Notes: generated by a model not told the origin, from the sequence alone. A stretch of 42,379 nucleotides of DNA from Rhodoplanes elegans (GCF_016653355.1 NZ_NHSK01000054.1:1-42379); one strand, 5' to 3'. Shown: positions 32,457 through 41,866, numbered from the stretch's first letter. A program made the numbers and translations.

Positions 32457-33506
32457 ATGGCCAAGACCAGCGCGGGACGTTACTTCGAAGACTTTCGCAT
32501 CGGTGACGTGATTCGGCATGCGGTGCCGCGGACCGTCACGACCGGCGACGTGGCGCTCTACACGGCGCTCTACGGCCCGCGCTTCGCGGTGCAGAGCTCC
32601 GACGCCTTCGCCCAGGCGATCGGCTACCCGCGATCGCCGATCGACGACCTCCTCGTCTTCCACGTCGTGTTCGGCAAGACCGTTCCGGACATCTCGCTCA
32701 ACGCCGTCGCCAATCTCGGCTACGCCGAGGGGCGCTTCCTCGCCACCGTCTATCCGGGCGACACGCTGACGGCGACCTCCGAGGTGATAGGCCTCAAGGA
32801 GAACTCGAGCCGGCGCACCGGCGTCGTCTATGTCCGCTCGACCGGCTGGCGCCAGGACGGCACCAAGGTCCTCGAATACGTGCGCTGGGTCATGGTCAAC
32901 AAGCGCGACGAGGCGGCCAAGCCCCACACCGAGCTGGTGCCGGAGCTGGCGACCACGGTCGACCCGGCGAGCCTCGGCGCCGCCTGCCCGTCGATCCATG
33001 CCGCGGGATGGGATTTCGGCCTCTCCGGCGCGCCCCACCGGTTCGACGGCTACGCGGTCGGCGAGAAGATCGACCACGTCGACGGGATGACGGTCGAGGA
33101 CGCCGAGCACCAGTTGTCGACGCGCCTCTACCAGAATACGGCCAAGGTGCACTTCAACCACTTCGCCCAGGTGCGCACCCGGATCGGCCGCCGGCTGATC
33201 TACGGCGGGCACGTCATCTCGCTCGCCCGTGGACTGTCCTACAACGGCCTCGCCAACGTCTTCCACGTCGCGGCGATCAACAGCGGCGCCCATGTCGCGC
33301 CGCTGTTCGCCGGCGACACCGTGTTCGCCTGGTCGGAGGTGCTCGGCAAAGCGGATCTGCCCGGCCGCAGCGACGTCGGGGCGCTGCGGCTGCGCCTCGT
33401 CGCGACCAAGGACCGCACCTGCGAGGACCACCCGCTGCGGGCCGGCCACGACTACGAGCCGGGCGTCATCCTGGACCTCGATTACTGGGCGCTGATTCCG
33501 CGCTGA
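32457..33506 (+). CDS. mch: Mesaconyl-CoA hydratase (ethylmalonyl-CoA pathway)
   Basis: This 349-residue double hot-dog (MaoC-like) protein matches mesaconyl-CoA hydratase, which converts mesaconyl-CoA to beta-methylmalyl-CoA in the ethylmalonyl-CoA pathway for acetyl-CoA assimilation. Diagnostic segments are FFEDFR-type N terminus (RYFEDFRIGDVI), FHVVFGKTVPDISLNAVANL, and VIGLKENSS in the first domain. The second domain begins near residue 180 and carries HFNHFAQVRTRIGRRLIYGGH, as in relatives. The ATG at 32457 (MAKTSAG) fits the family start; a GTG at 32445 would add four residues. It lies between glnD and sdhCDAB on the same strand, 258 bp before sdhC. Confidence 0.9.
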   Translation: MAKTSAGRYFEDFRIGDVIRHAVPRTVTTGDVALYTALYGPRFAVQSSDAFAQAIGYPRSPIDDLLVFHVVFGKTVPDISLNAVANLGYAEGRFLATVYPGDTLTATSEVIGLKENSSRRTGVVYVRSTGWRQDGTKVLEYVRWVMVNKRDEAAKPHTELVPELATTVDPASLGAACPSIHAAGWDFGLSGAPHRFDGYAVGEKIDHVDGMTVEDAEHQLSTRLYQNTAKVHFNHFAQVRTRIGRRLIYGGHVISLARGLSYNGLANVFHVAAINSGAHVAPLFAGDTVFAWSEVLGKADLPGRSDVGALRLRLVATKDRTCEDHPLRAGHDYEPGVILDLDYWALIPR

Positions 33507-33764
33507 GCGGCCGCGCCTCCGCCGGCCGAAACGGCGCGCGCGCGCGGCGTCCGCGACGCGTGTTTTCCGCACCGCGCACGCGGGTTTCCCCGCATTGAAA
33601 TCGTGCCGCCGTGCGGCACAGTCGACCGTCGCCCGCCGGGCTGTTCGGTCTCGCCCCCGGCATGCAATCACAAGGACCCCGGCATCCACCGCAGGCCGTC
33701 GATTGGGCATTGCACAACAGACGCGCTTCTGCTTCAAGGGACAAGCCTTCATTGGAGCAATTCC
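33507..33764. promoter_or_regulatory. Region between mch and sdhC, likely sdh promoter with a hairpin
   Basis: No gene is present. A small perfect hairpin, GTGCCGC-CGT-GCGGCAC, lies at 33603-33619, about 100 bp after the mch stop, without a T-run. The second half is less GC-rich (GGGCATTGCACAACAGACG, 33706-33724) and probably contains the sdhCDAB promoter. GGAG at 33754-33757 is the ribosome site for sdhC. Confidence 0.4.
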
Positions 33765-34175
33765 ATGGCTGAACGCCCGGCGCGGGTCGAGCGGCCGCTT
33801 TCGCCGCACCTCCAAATCTATCGTCTGACCTTCACGTTCCTGATGTCCGGCTTCCACCGGGTCACCGGGATCGTTTTGTATGTCGGCTTCCTCCTCGTCG
33901 TGTGGTGGCTGCTGGCCGCCGCCTCGGGGCCGAACGCCTATGCCTGGATCCAGTGGTTCATGAGCACCTGGATCGGCCGGCTGGTGCTGCTCGGCTTCTC
34001 GTGGGGCCTGATCCACCACTCGCTGGGCGGCGTCCGCCATCTGATCTGGGACACCGGCCGCGGCTTCGCGCCCAACGAGCGCGAGTGGCTCGCCCGCATG
34101 ACCCTGATCGGCTCGATCTCGCTCACCCTGCTCGCCTGGATCATCGGCGGCTTCGTGATGGGAGGCCTGCGATGA
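33765..34175 (+). CDS. sdhC: Succinate dehydrogenase cytochrome b556 subunit
   Basis: SdhC is a membrane anchor of complex II. The 136-residue protein has three membrane segments and the family motifs RPLSPHLQIY at the N terminus and SGFHRVTGI before the first segment. The heme-ligand region is LIHHSLGGVRHLIWD. The ATG at 33765 is preceded by GGAG; a longer frame from 33603 covers non-conserved sequence. Its TGA overlaps the sdhD ATG by 3 bp (ATGA), so the pair is coupled. Confidence 0.95.
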   Translation: MAERPARVERPLSPHLQIYRLTFTFLMSGFHRVTGIVLYVGFLLVVWWLLAAASGPNAYAWIQWFMSTWIGRLVLLGFSWGLIHHSLGGVRHLIWDTGRGFAPNEREWLARMTLIGSISLTLLAWIIGGFVMGGLR

Positions 34176-34561
34176 AGTCGACCAGCATCCGCACCCCGAT
34201 CGGCAAGGTGCGCGGCCTCGGCTCGGCCAAGTCCGGCACCGAGCACTGGTGGGAGATGCGGCTCACCTCGATCGCGCTGCTGCCGCTGACGCTCGCCGCG
34301 ATCGTCATCGTGATCTCGCTGATCGGCCGCAACCACGCCGCCGTCGTCCAGATTCTCGGGTCGCCCCTCGTCGCCATCACCATGCTGCTGTGGGTCTACG
34401 CGGTCACGCTGCACATGCGCCTCGGCCTGCAGTCGGTGATCGAGGACTACGTCTACGGCAAGGCGATGAAGACGGGCCTGCTGATCGCCAACACGTTCCT
34501 CACCATCGTGCTCTGGCTGGCCTGCACCTACGCGATCCTCAAGCTTTCCTTCGGAGTCTGA
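34172..34561 (+). CDS. sdhD: Succinate dehydrogenase hydrophobic membrane anchor subunit
   Basis: SdhD is the second membrane anchor of complex II. The 129-residue protein has three membrane segments, the quinone-side motif GSAKSGTEHWWEMRLT near the N terminus, and the heme-ligand segment LHMRLGLQSVIEDY. GGGAGG at 34160-34165, within the end of sdhC, serves as ribosome site. It is followed by sdhA after 3 bp. Confidence 0.95.
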   Translation: MKSTSIRTPIGKVRGLGSAKSGTEHWWEMRLTSIALLPLTLAAIVIVISLIGRNHAAVVQILGSPLVAITMLLWVYAVTLHMRLGLQSVIEDYVYGKAMKTGLLIANTFLTIVLWLACTYAILKLSFGV

Positions 34562-34564
34562 TCG

Positions 34565-36400
34565 ATGGCCGTCAACGGTTCCGGAAACGGCGGCGCGCCG
34601 GCGGTGAACGGCCGGGCCTATCCGCTGGAAGACCACACCTACGACGTGGTGGTGGTGGGCGCCGGCGGCGCGGGCCTGCGGGCCGTCGTCGGCTGCAGCG
34701 AGGCGGGGCTGCGCACCGCCTGCCTGACCAAGGTGTTCCCGACCCGCTCGCACACGGTCGCGGCGCAGGGCGGCATCTCGGCGGCGCTGGGCAACATGGG
34801 CCCGGACGACTGGCGCTGGCACATGTACGACACCGTCAAGGGGTCGGACTGGCTCGGCGACCAGGACACCATCGAGTACATGTGCCGGAACGCGCCGGCC
34901 GCCGTCTACGAGCTCGAGCACTGGGGCGTGCCCTTCTCCCGCACCGAGGAAGGCAAGATCTACCAGCGGCCGTTCGGCGGCATGACGACCAACTACGGCC
35001 AGGGCATCGCCCAGCGCACCTGCGCGGCGGCCGACCGCACCGGCCACGCGATGCTGCACACGCTGTACGGCGCCGCGCTGAAGCACTCGGCCGAGTTCCT
35101 GGTCGAGTACTTCGTCCTCGACCTGATCATGGACGACGAGGGTGCCTGCCGCGGCGTCATCGCGCTCAACATGGACGACGGGACGCTGCACCGCTTCCGC
35201 GCCCAGATGACCATCCTGGCGACCGGCGGCTACGGCCGCGCCTACCTGTCCTGCACGGGGGCCCACACCCAGACCGGCGACGGCAACGCCATGGTGCTGC
35301 GCGCCGGCCTGCCGCTGCAGGACATGGAGTTCGTCCAGTTCCACCCGACCGGCATCTACGGCTCGGGCTGCCTGATCACCGAGGGCTCGCGCGGCGAGGG
35401 CGGCTACCTCGTCAACTCCGAGGGCGAGCGCTTCATGGAGCGCTACGCGCCGTCGGCCAAGGATCTGGCCTCGCGCGACGTCGTCTCGCGCGCCATGACG
35501 ATCGAGATCCGCGAGGGTCGCGGCGTCGGCCGGAACAAGGACCACATCTTCCTGCACCTCGACCACCTGGACCCGAAGATCCTGCACGAGCGTCTCCCCG
35601 GCATCTCGGAGAGCGCCAAGATCTTCGCCGGCGTCGACGTGACCAAGGAGCCGATCCCGGTCATCCCGACCGTCCACTACAACATGGGCGGCATCGCCAC
35701 GAACTATCACGGCGAGGCGGTGATCCGGAAGGACGGCAACCCCGACTACATCGTCCCGGGCCTGATGGCGCTCGGCGAGGCCGCCTGCGTGTCGGTGCAC
35801 GGGGCCAACCGGCTCGGCTCCAACTCGCTGATCGACCTCGTGGTGTTCGGCCGCGCCGCGGCGCTGCGCTGCGCCGAGGTGCTGGAGCCCGGCGCCAGCC
35901 AGCCGAGCCTCTCGGCGGCCGAGACCGACAAGGCGCTCGCCCGGCTCGACCGCTTCCGCAACGCCAACGGCGCGACCCCGACGGCCGAGCTGCGCTCCCG
36001 CATGCAGCGGGTGATGCAGTCGAACTGCGCCGTGTTCCGCACCGGCGAGGTGCTGGCCGAGGGCGTCAAGCTGATCGACGAGGTTCTGGCCGGCGCGGCC
36101 GACGTGAAGGTGTCGGACCGCTCGCTGATCTGGAACACCGACCTCATGGAGACGCTCGAGTTCGACAACCTCATCGCCCAGGCGGTCGTGACCATGAACT
36201 CCGCCGTCAACCGCAAGGAAAGCCGCGGCGCGCACGCCCGCGAGGACTTCCCGGAGCGCGACGACAAGGAGTGGATGAAGCACACGCTGGCGTGGCTCGA
36301 TCCCGAGAGCCGCAAGGTGACGATCGACTACCGGCCGGTGCACACCTACACGATGACCAACGAGGTGTCGTACATCGAGCCGAAGGCGAGGGTTTACTGA
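34565..36400 (+). CDS. sdhA: Succinate dehydrogenase flavoprotein subunit
   Basis: SdhA oxidises succinate to fumarate and passes electrons to SdhB. The 611-residue subunit has the FAD Rossmann motif [10 protein letters not shown] (residues 31-40) and the covalent-FAD histidine His63 in [10 protein letters not shown]. The active-site segments [10 protein letters not shown] and [13 protein letters not shown] are present, as is the capping-domain region [18 protein letters not shown]. It begins with a short Gly/Asn-rich extension before the flavin domain. Coupled in sdhCDAB; sdhB follows after 1 bp. Confidence 0.98.
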   Translation: MAVNGSGNGGAPAVNGRAYPLEDHTYDVVVVGAGGAGLRAVVGCSEAGLRTACLTKVFPTRSHTVAAQGGISAALGNMGPDDWRWHMYDTVKGSDWLGDQDTIEYMCRNAPAAVYELEHWGVPFSRTEEGKIYQRPFGGMTTNYGQGIAQRTCAAADRTGHAMLHTLYGAALKHSAEFLVEYFVLDLIMDDEGACRGVIALNMDDGTLHRFRAQMTILATGGYGRAYLSCTGAHTQTGDGNAMVLRAGLPLQDMEFVQFHPTGIYGSGCLITEGSRGEGGYLVNSEGERFMERYAPSAKDLASRDVVSRAMTIEIREGRGVGRNKDHIFLHLDHLDPKILHERLPGISESAKIFAGVDVTKEPIPVIPTVHYNMGGIATNYHGEAVIRKDGNPDYIVPGLMALGEAACVSVHGANRLGSNSLIDLVVFGRAAALRCAEVLEPGASQPSLSAAETDKALARLDRFRNANGATPTAELRSRMQRVMQSNCAVFRTGEVLAEGVKLIDEVLAGAADVKVSDRSLIWNTDLMETLEFDNLIAQAVVTMNSAVNRKESRGAHAREDFPERDDKEWMKHTLAWLDPESRKVTIDYRPVHTYTMTNEVSYIEPKARVY

Positions 36401-36401
36401 C

Positions 36402-37184
36402 ATGGTCGAATTCACCCTGCCAAAGAACTCGCGGGTCGGCGACGGCAAGGTGTGGCCGAAGCCGGACGGCGCCACCAACACGCGCGAGTTCCGCGTCTAT
36501 CGCTGGAATCCGGACGACGGGAAGAACCCGCGCGTCGACACCTTCACGGTCGATCTCGACGACTGCGGGCCGATGGTCCTCGACGCGCTGTTGTGGATCA
36601 AGAACAAGGTCGACCCGACGCTGACGTTCCGGCGCTCGTGCCGCGAGGGCATCTGCGGCTCCTGCGCCATGAACATCGACGGCGTGAACACGCTCGCCTG
36701 CACCAAGGACATGGGCGAGATCAAGGGCGCCGTGAAGGTGCTGCCGCTGCCGCACCAGCCGGTGGTCAAGGATCTGGTCCCGGACCTCACCAACTTCTTC
36801 GCCCAGCACGCGCTGGTGCAGCCCTGGCTGCAGACCGCGACGCCGGCGCCCGAGAAGGAGTGGATCCAGAGCAAGCACGACCGCGAGATGCTCGACGGTC
36901 TCTACGAGTGCATTCTCTGCGCCTGCTGCTCGACCTCGTGCCCGGAATACTGGTGGAACCCGGACCGCTATCTCGGTCCCGCCGCGCTCCTGCACGCTTA
37001 TCGCTGGGTCATCGACAGTCGCGACGAGGCGGCCGGCGAGCGGCTCGACCAGCTCGAGGATCCGTTCCGCCTGTTCCGCTGCGTCACCATCATGAACTGC
37101 TCGAAGGCGTGCCCGAAGGGCCTCAACCCGGCCAAGGCGATCGCCGAGCTGAAGAAGCTGATGGTCGAGCGCCAGAAGACCTGA
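36402..37184 (+). CDS. sdhB: Succinate dehydrogenase iron-sulfur subunit
   Basis: SdhB carries electrons from the flavin to quinone through three Fe-S clusters. The 260-residue protein has the [2Fe-2S] ligands Cys80, Cys85, Cys88 and Cys100 ([10 protein letters not shown], then NTLAC). The [4Fe-4S] group is Cys170, Cys173 and Cys176 in [12 protein letters not shown]. The [3Fe-4S]-region cysteines 227, 233 and 237 lie around [13 protein letters not shown]. It is the last gene of sdhCDAB and is followed by a strong intrinsic terminator. Confidence 0.98.
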   Translation: MVEFTLPKNSRVGDGKVWPKPDGATNTREFRVYRWNPDDGKNPRVDTFTVDLDDCGPMVLDALLWIKNKVDPTLTFRRSCREGICGSCAMNIDGVNTLACTKDMGEIKGAVKVLPLPHQPVVKDLVPDLTNFFAQHALVQPWLQTATPAPEKEWIQSKHDREMLDGLYECILCACCSTSCPEYWWNPDRYLGPAALLHAYRWVIDSRDEAAGERLDQLEDPFRLFRCVTIMNCSKACPKGLNPAKAIAELKKLMVERQKT

Positions 37185-37210
37185 ACCCGATCCTCTGCAT
37201 CGCGGTTTTT

Positions 37211-37245
37211 TCCGGGACGGCCCGTGGGTCGTCCCGGAGCTTTTA
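37211..37245 (+). terminator. Intrinsic terminator after sdhB
   Basis: TCCGGGACG (37211-37219) pairs perfectly with CGTCCCGGA (37230-37238), giving a 9-bp GC-rich stem with a 10-base loop, followed by GCTTTTATGG. T-run 37204-37211 on the other side could serve the opposite strand. It ends the sdh transcript; the T-tract runs into the VOC gene's ribosome site (GGAG). Confidence 0.75.
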
Positions 37246-37258
37246 TGGAGAACAAACC

Positions 37259-37648
37259 ATGATCGATCATGTCGGCTTCCCGGTGGCGGACTATGCGGCC
37301 TCGCGCGCCTTCTACGCCGCCGCGCTGGCGCCGCTCGGCTATTCGCTGATCATGGAGTTCGGCCCGGACGAGACGGACATGGGCCACGCCGCCGCGGGCT
37401 TCGGGCGCGACGGCAAGCCGGACTTCTGGATCGGCGGCGAGGGCGGCCTGACCGGCGTCCTTCATGTCGCGCTGTCGGCGTCCGACCGCGCGACGGTCGA
37501 TGCGTTCCATGCGGCCGCGCTCGCGGCCGGCGGCCGCGACAACGGCGGCCCGGGCCTGCGCCCGCATTATCACCCGAGCTACTACGCCGCCTTCGTGCTC
37601 GATCCCGACGGCCACAACATCGAGGTCGTCTGCCACGCGCCGGCGTGA
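37259..37648 (+). CDS. VOC-superfamily (glyoxalase/dioxygenase-like) protein
   Basis: This is a 129-residue vicinal-oxygen-chelate protein. It has one beta-alpha-beta-beta-beta repeat pair starting MIDHVGFPVADYAASRAFYAAAL and ending DPDGHNIEVVCH, with potential metal ligands His4 and Glu122-like near the C terminus. Family members include lactoylglutathione lyases, extradiol dioxygenases and antibiotic-binding proteins; this short form usually has no assigned reaction. The ATG follows GGAG. It sits just after the sdh terminator and is likely to have its own promoter or read-through expression. Confidence 0.85.
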   Translation: MIDHVGFPVADYAASRAFYAAALAPLGYSLIMEFGPDETDMGHAAAGFGRDGKPDFWIGGEGGLTGVLHVALSASDRATVDAFHAAALAAGGRDNGGPGLRPHYHPSYYAAFVLDPDGHNIEVVCHAPA

Positions 37649-37747
37649 CCGTCACGACGCGGCGTCGCGCCCAGGCGGCATCGCCGTCGCGGTTCGGAAC
37701 CTCGTTCGAACGCGCCGGGTTTGTCCGGAGCGACGAACGAGGGACGC

Positions 37748-38005
37748 ATGCAGGACATCGATCCGCGCCGGCCGGAGCCGGGAAACGCCATCGTCATGGC
37801 ATCCGATCCGACCGGACCAAAAATTCCGCCCGGACCCGACCCGCAGCCGGTACCCCCGGCTCCGGTCGAGCCGCCGGTGCCGGGGCCGGCCGGCCCGCGC
37901 AGCCCCTATCCGGTGAACGATCCCGGCATCGCCGACCCGACCCAACCCGGCTCGGAGCCCGACTACGTGCCACCGATCCCGCCCGGCGGACCCGGGCAGA
38001 TGTAG
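37748..38005 (+). CDS. Small proline-rich protein, function unknown
   Basis: This is an 85-residue protein with about one quarter proline (for example PPGPDPQPVPPAPVEPPVPG). It has no signal peptide or membrane segment and is presumably disordered. I do not recognise it. Coding is supported by an ATG after GAGGGA and a full-length frame ending 22 bp before the repeat element at 38028. The composition bias makes the evidence moderate only. Confidence 0.5.
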   Translation: MQDIDPRRPEPGNAIVMASDPTGPKIPPGPDPQPVPPAPVEPPVPGPAGPRSPYPVNDPGIADPTQPGSEPDYVPPIPPGGPGQM

Positions 38006-38027
38006 CCGAGCAAGAGAGAGCCTCCGT

Positions 38028-38148
38028 CGTTCCGGGGCGCGACCCGAAGGGGCGCGAGCCCGGAACCCATACGCCCGTTGTCAGCGGCTCACGAAAGACC
38101 GGGGTCATGGATCCCGGGCTCGGCGCTGAAGCGCCGCCCCGGGATGAC
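38028..38148. repeat. Bipartite palindromic repeat, element A copy 3
   Basis: Hairpins at 38028-38067 (GTTCCGG...CCGGAAC) and 38111-38145 (ATCCCGGG...CCCGGGAT) are joined by a linker with CATACGCC and TCATGG, as in copies 1 and 2. It fills the gap between the converging proline-rich and MDR genes and reaches into the MDR gene, whose stop is at 38105-38107. Confidence 0.78.
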
Positions 38149-39199
38149 CGGGGACGTCCGGATAATCGATCAGCGGACACAGGCTGCCGCCCTCCGGTGC
38201 CAGCATCTGCTCCAGCTGCCCCGGCAGGTCGAAGAACGGCACCGCCGGCGCGAGCAGGGCGTCGAGGCGGTCGTCGGCGAGCAAAGCGAGCGCCGCCCCG
38301 AGCCGCCGCCGGTACGACCAGCGCGGCCGGCGCGACGGCGACACCTGTCCGACCTGGGACGATCTCAGCGTCAGCCGCCGGCTGTGGAAGGCGCCGCCGA
38401 GCGGCGCGGCGACCGTGCCCTCGCCGTACCAGCTCAGCTCCAGCACGGTCGCCTCGAGCCCGGCGAGCGACAGCGCCGTCGCGAGACCCGCCGCGCTGGC
38501 GCTCGCATGGATCACCAGGTCGCAGGCGCCGTCGCAGCGCTGCGGCATCGCGTCGGGGGTCGCGAAGCGCACCCCCAGCGCCGCCGCCGCGACGGCGCGC
38601 TCCGGCGCGATGTCGACGAGCGTCACGTCGGCGCCCGGCAGCCGGGCGCAGAGGTATGCGACCAGAAGCCCCACCACCCCGGCCCCGACCACGGCGATGC
38701 GGTCGGCCGGGCCGGCCGCCGCATCCCACACCGCGTTGAGGGCCGTCTCCATGTTGGCGGCCAGCACGGCGCGCCGCGCCGGCACGCCGTCCGGCACCGG
38801 CACCACGGCCTCGGCCGGCACAACGAAGCGGGTCTGGTGGGGAAACAGCGCGAACACCGTGCGCCCGACCAGATCCGGCCGCCCCGCCTCGACGTAACCC
38901 ACCGTCGAATAGCCGTATTTGACCGGGAACGGAAAGCCGCCGGACATGAACGGCGCCCGCATGCGATCGTGCTCGGCGGCCGGCACGCGGCCGTGCAGCA
39001 CGAGGCGCTCGGTGCCGCGGCTGACGGCGCCGTGCCGGGCCCGCACCAGGACCTCGTCGGGTGCGGGCGAGGTCAGCGTCTCGCGGCGGATCTCGGCGCG
39101 GCCGGGGGCGACCGTCCACAAGGCGTCGGCCTGCAGGGGATCGGCCGGTGCGGCGTCGATGGGAGCGGAGAAGGACCGAGGTGGGCGTGTCACTCGCAT
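38105..39199 (-). CDS. Zinc-independent MDR-family dehydrogenase
   Basis: This 364-residue medium-chain dehydrogenase/reductase has a GroES-like N domain (with SRGTERLVLHGRVP and FPVKYGYSTVGYV) and a Rossmann domain with VVGAGVVGLLVAYL. The usual catalytic and structural zinc cysteines are absent. Such proteins are annotated as zinc-binding alcohol dehydrogenases, but the reaction is unknown; in other rhizobia they flank tetrahydropterin synthase-like genes in my recollection. The last 14 residues (GHPGAALQRRARDP) are encoded by the repeat element. The ATG at 39199 is divergent from opgH, with 70 bp between starts. Confidence 0.8.
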   Translation of the reverse strand: MRVTRPPRSFSAPIDAAPADPLQADALWTVAPGRAEIRRETLTSPAPDEVLVRARHGAVSRGTERLVLHGRVPAAEHDRMRAPFMSGGFPFPVKYGYSTVGYVEAGRPDLVGRTVFALFPHQTRFVVPAEAVVPVPDGVPARRAVLAANMETALNAVWDAAAGPADRIAVVGAGVVGLLVAYLCARLPGADVTLVDIAPERAVAAAALGVRFATPDAMPQRCDGACDLVIHASASAAGLATALSLAGLEATVLELSWYGEGTVAAPLGGAFHSRRLTLRSSQVGQVSPSRRPRWSYRRRLGAALALLADDRLDALLAPAVPFFDLPGQLEQMLAPEGGSLCPLIDYPDVPGHPGAALQRRARDP

Positions 39200-39269
39200 A
39201 TCCGTTATTGGACCCGGGAACCGCCCCATCGCTATACCCGCGTACGATGCGGCAGGGCAGGGGGACTTG

Positions 39270-41147
39270 ATGTCGGTGCAGGCGGCCGCGGCGGATCCGA
39301 CGGAGGATCGACAGACAGTTCCGCAACGGACCGTTCCGGCCGGCGCGCGGCGCGCGCTGTTCGCCGGGCTCGTGCTGCTCACCATGGCGGGCCTCGTGGC
39401 GCTCGCCGCCGCGGCGCTGGCGCCGGGCGGCCTGTCGGGTCTCGATCTGATCCTTCTCGTGCTGTTCGGCGTCACGCTGCCATGGACCGTCATCGGCTTC
39501 TGGAACGCCGTGATCGGCTTTCTGATCCTGCGTCTCGCCGACGATCCGGTCGCCGCCGTGCTGCCGGTCGCGGCGCGGGTGGCGCCGACCGCCCCGATCG
39601 CCGGCTCGACCGCCATCCTGGTGTGCGTGCGCAACGAGGCGCCGGAGCGGATCGTGCGAAACCTTCGGCCGCTTCTCGCCGGGCTCGCAGAGACGCCGCA
39701 CGCCGACCGGTTCCACGCCTACGTCCTGAGCGACACCAGCGACCCCGCCATCGCGGCCGCCGAGGAGGCGGGCTTCGCCGCCCTCGCCGCCGAATTCGTC
39801 GGACGCATCGCGCTCACCTATCGTCGGCGCACCGACAATGCCGGCTTCAAGGCCGGCAACATCGCCGAGTTCTGCAATGCGTGGGGGCACCTGCACGACT
39901 TCGCCGTGACGCTCGACGCCGACAGCATCATGCCGGCCGAGGCCGTGCTGCGCATGGTGCGGATCGTCGAGGCGGATCCGAAGCTCGGCATCCTCCAGGG
40001 CCTCGTCATCGGACGCCCGGCGACCAGCGCCTTCGCGCGGCTGTTCCAGTACAGCATGCGCCTGTCGATGCGCTCCTACACCTATGGCAGCGCCTGGTGG
40101 CAGGCCGACTGCGGCCCCTACTGGGGCCACAACGCGGTGCTGCGGTTGAAGCCATTCATCGCCCACTGCGAGCTGTCGGCGCTGCCCGGCACCGGGCCGC
40201 TCGGCGGGCACGTGCTGAGCCACGACCAGATCGAGGCGGTGCTGATGCGCCGCGCCGGCTTCGAGGTGCGGGTGCTGCCGGAGGAGACGCTCGGCTTCGA
40301 GGAGAACCCGCCGACCCTGATGGAGTTCGTGCGGCGCGATCTGCGCTGGTGCCAGGGCAACATGCAGTACTGGCGCTTCCTCGGCCTGCCCGGCCTGAAG
40401 CCGATCAGTCGTTATCAGCTCGTCTTCGCCATCCTGATGTTCTTCGGCTCGCCGGCCTGGGTGGGGCTCGCCGTGCTGATCCCGCTCGTCGCCGCGCTGG
40501 GGGCCGACGGCCGCCCGGCGATCGATCCGGCGATCGGCCTCGCCCTGTTCTGGATCCTGCTGCCGATGTGGTTCGCGCCGCAGATCGCGACCGTGCTCGC
40601 CATGGTGACGCGGCCGCGCGGCGCCGAAGCGTTCGGCGGCGCCGCCGCGTTGGTGCCCAATGCGCTGCTCGCCATGACGTTCATGCAGCTCCTGGTGCCG
40701 ATCATGTGGCTCGCCCATACGCTGTTCCTGGTCCGGCTGGCGCTCGGGCGCGGCATCGGCTGGGGCGCCCAGGCCCGCGACGACCACGCCGTGCCGGTCG
40801 GCCTCGCGCTGCGGCTGCTGTGGCCGCAGACGTTCCTCGGGCTCGCCGTGCTGATGCTGGTCGGCGCGACGGCGCCGGCTGCGCTGGCCTACGCCGCCGT
40901 GATGGCGCTCGGCCCGGCGCTCGCCGTGCCGCTGGCGGTGCTGACCGCCTCGCCCGCAGTCGGACGCTTCATGCAGAGCGCGGGGCTGTGCCGGTTGCCG
41001 GAGGAGCGCGATCCGCCCCTGATCCTGCGTGTCGTCCAGGCCGCGGCGGCGCTGCCGTCCGCGGTCCGGCCGTCGACCTCGCCCGCGCCCACCGTGCTGT
41101 CCCCGCCCGCCGAACTGCCGTCATGCTCCAGCGCCTCCGCGCCCTGA
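39270..41147 (+). CDS. opgH: Glucans biosynthesis glucosyltransferase (OpgH/MdoH type)
   Basis: This 625-residue inner-membrane glycosyltransferase 2 enzyme builds the linear beta-glucan backbone of osmoregulated periplasmic glucans. The GT core has ILVCVRNEAPER, LSDTSD, the donor-binding LDADS, GGHVLSHDQIEA (catalytic acid region) and FVRRDLRWCQGN (QxxRW-like). N-terminal membrane segments (about residues 28-50 and 55-85) and four or more C-terminal ones surround it. The usual partner opgG is not in the window. The ATG at 39270 has GCAGGGGG upstream. The next gene starts inside its last 25 bp, so translation is coupled. Confidence 0.88.
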   Translation: MSVQAAAADPTEDRQTVPQRTVPAGARRALFAGLVLLTMAGLVALAAAALAPGGLSGLDLILLVLFGVTLPWTVIGFWNAVIGFLILRLADDPVAAVLPVAARVAPTAPIAGSTAILVCVRNEAPERIVRNLRPLLAGLAETPHADRFHAYVLSDTSDPAIAAAEEAGFAALAAEFVGRIALTYRRRTDNAGFKAGNIAEFCNAWGHLHDFAVTLDADSIMPAEAVLRMVRIVEADPKLGILQGLVIGRPATSAFARLFQYSMRLSMRSYTYGSAWWQADCGPYWGHNAVLRLKPFIAHCELSALPGTGPLGGHVLSHDQIEAVLMRRAGFEVRVLPEETLGFEENPPTLMEFVRRDLRWCQGNMQYWRFLGLPGLKPISRYQLVFAILMFFGSPAWVGLAVLIPLVAALGADGRPAIDPAIGLALFWILLPMWFAPQIATVLAMVTRPRGAEAFGGAAALVPNALLAMTFMQLLVPIMWLAHTLFLVRLALGRGIGWGAQARDDHAVPVGLALRLLWPQTFLGLAVLMLVGATAPAALAYAAVMALGPALAVPLAVLTASPAVGRFMQSAGLCRLPEERDPPLILRVVQAAAALPSAVRPSTSPAPTVLSPPAELPSCSSASAP

Positions 41148-41866
41148 CCGGCCTTCTCGGATCGCTGCGGACCTATCACGGCCGCCGCGCTCACCGGGCC
41201 GGGCTCGACCGGCTGTATGCCGGCTACGTGTCGCCGGGCGACCTCGTGTTCGACGTCGGCGCCCATGTCGGCGACCGCACCGCGGCGTTCCGCCGGCTCG
41301 GCGCCCGGGTGGTGGCCGTCGAGCCGCAGCCGCATCTCGTGAAGGTACTCGGCCTGATGTTCGGTCGCGATCCCGCCGTGACGATCGCGCCCGTCGTGGT
41401 CGGCCGCAGCGAGGGCACGGCCGAGCTGCTGATCAACCGCGACAACCCGACGGTCTCGACCGTGTCGGAGCAGTTCGTCGCGGCGGCGGCCGGCGCGCCC
41501 GGCTGGGCGGAGGAGCGCTGGACCGAGCGACTCACCGTGCCGATGACGACGCTCGACGCGCTGATCGCCCGCCACGGCGTCCCTGCCTTCATCAAGATCG
41601 ACGTCGAAGGCTTCGAGGCCGAGGCGCTGCACGGACTGTCTCACACGGTCGCGGCGCTCTCCTTCGAGTTCACGACGATACAGCGCGACGTGGCGGTCGC
41701 GGCGCTCGCCCGTTGCGCCGCGCTCGGTTACGAGAAGTTCGAGGCGTCGCTCGGCGAGTCCCATCGCTTCGAGCACGGCACCTGGCGGAGCGCCGAGGAG
41801 ATGCGCGCCTGGATCCTCGGCCTGCCGCACGCGGCGAACTCCGGCGACGTCTATGCGGTCCGCTGA
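41123..41866 (+). CDS. FkbM-family methyltransferase
   Basis: This 247-residue SAM-dependent methyltransferase is of the FkbM type, with motif I DLVFDVGAHVGDRTAAF, VVAVEPQP (acidic ribose-binding end of strand 2) and the characteristic FIKIDVEGFEAEAL. Members methylate sugars or polyketides. Overlap with opgH (25 bp) and with the next membrane protein gene (14 bp) puts all three in one tightly coupled operon, so a glycan or other envelope compound is the likely target. That is inference. Confidence 0.88.
   Translation: MLQRLRALTGLLGSLRTYHGRRAHRAGLDRLYAGYVSPGDLVFDVGAHVGDRTAAFRRLGARVVAVEPQPHLVKVLGLMFGRDPAVTIAPVVVGRSEGTAELLINRDNPTVSTVSEQFVAAAAGAPGWAEERWTERLTVPMTTLDALIARHGVPAFIKIDVEGFEAEALHGLSHTVAALSFEFTTIQRDVAVAALARCAALGYEKFEASLGESHRFEHGTWRSAEEMRAWILGLPHAANSGDVYAVR

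Noticed and set aside
33603-33764. N-terminal extension of sdhC from an in-frame start at 33603
   Set aside because: The extra residues have no family similarity and the ATG at 33765 has a proper ribosome site and standard N terminus.
38078-41866. A very long open frame (about 1260 codons) overlapping opgH in another frame, and similar long frames antisense to glnD, sdhA and opgH
   Set aside because: In very GC-rich DNA stop codons are rare in off-frames. These products are low-complexity Arg/Ala/Gly sequences without domains, while the overlapping real genes match known families.
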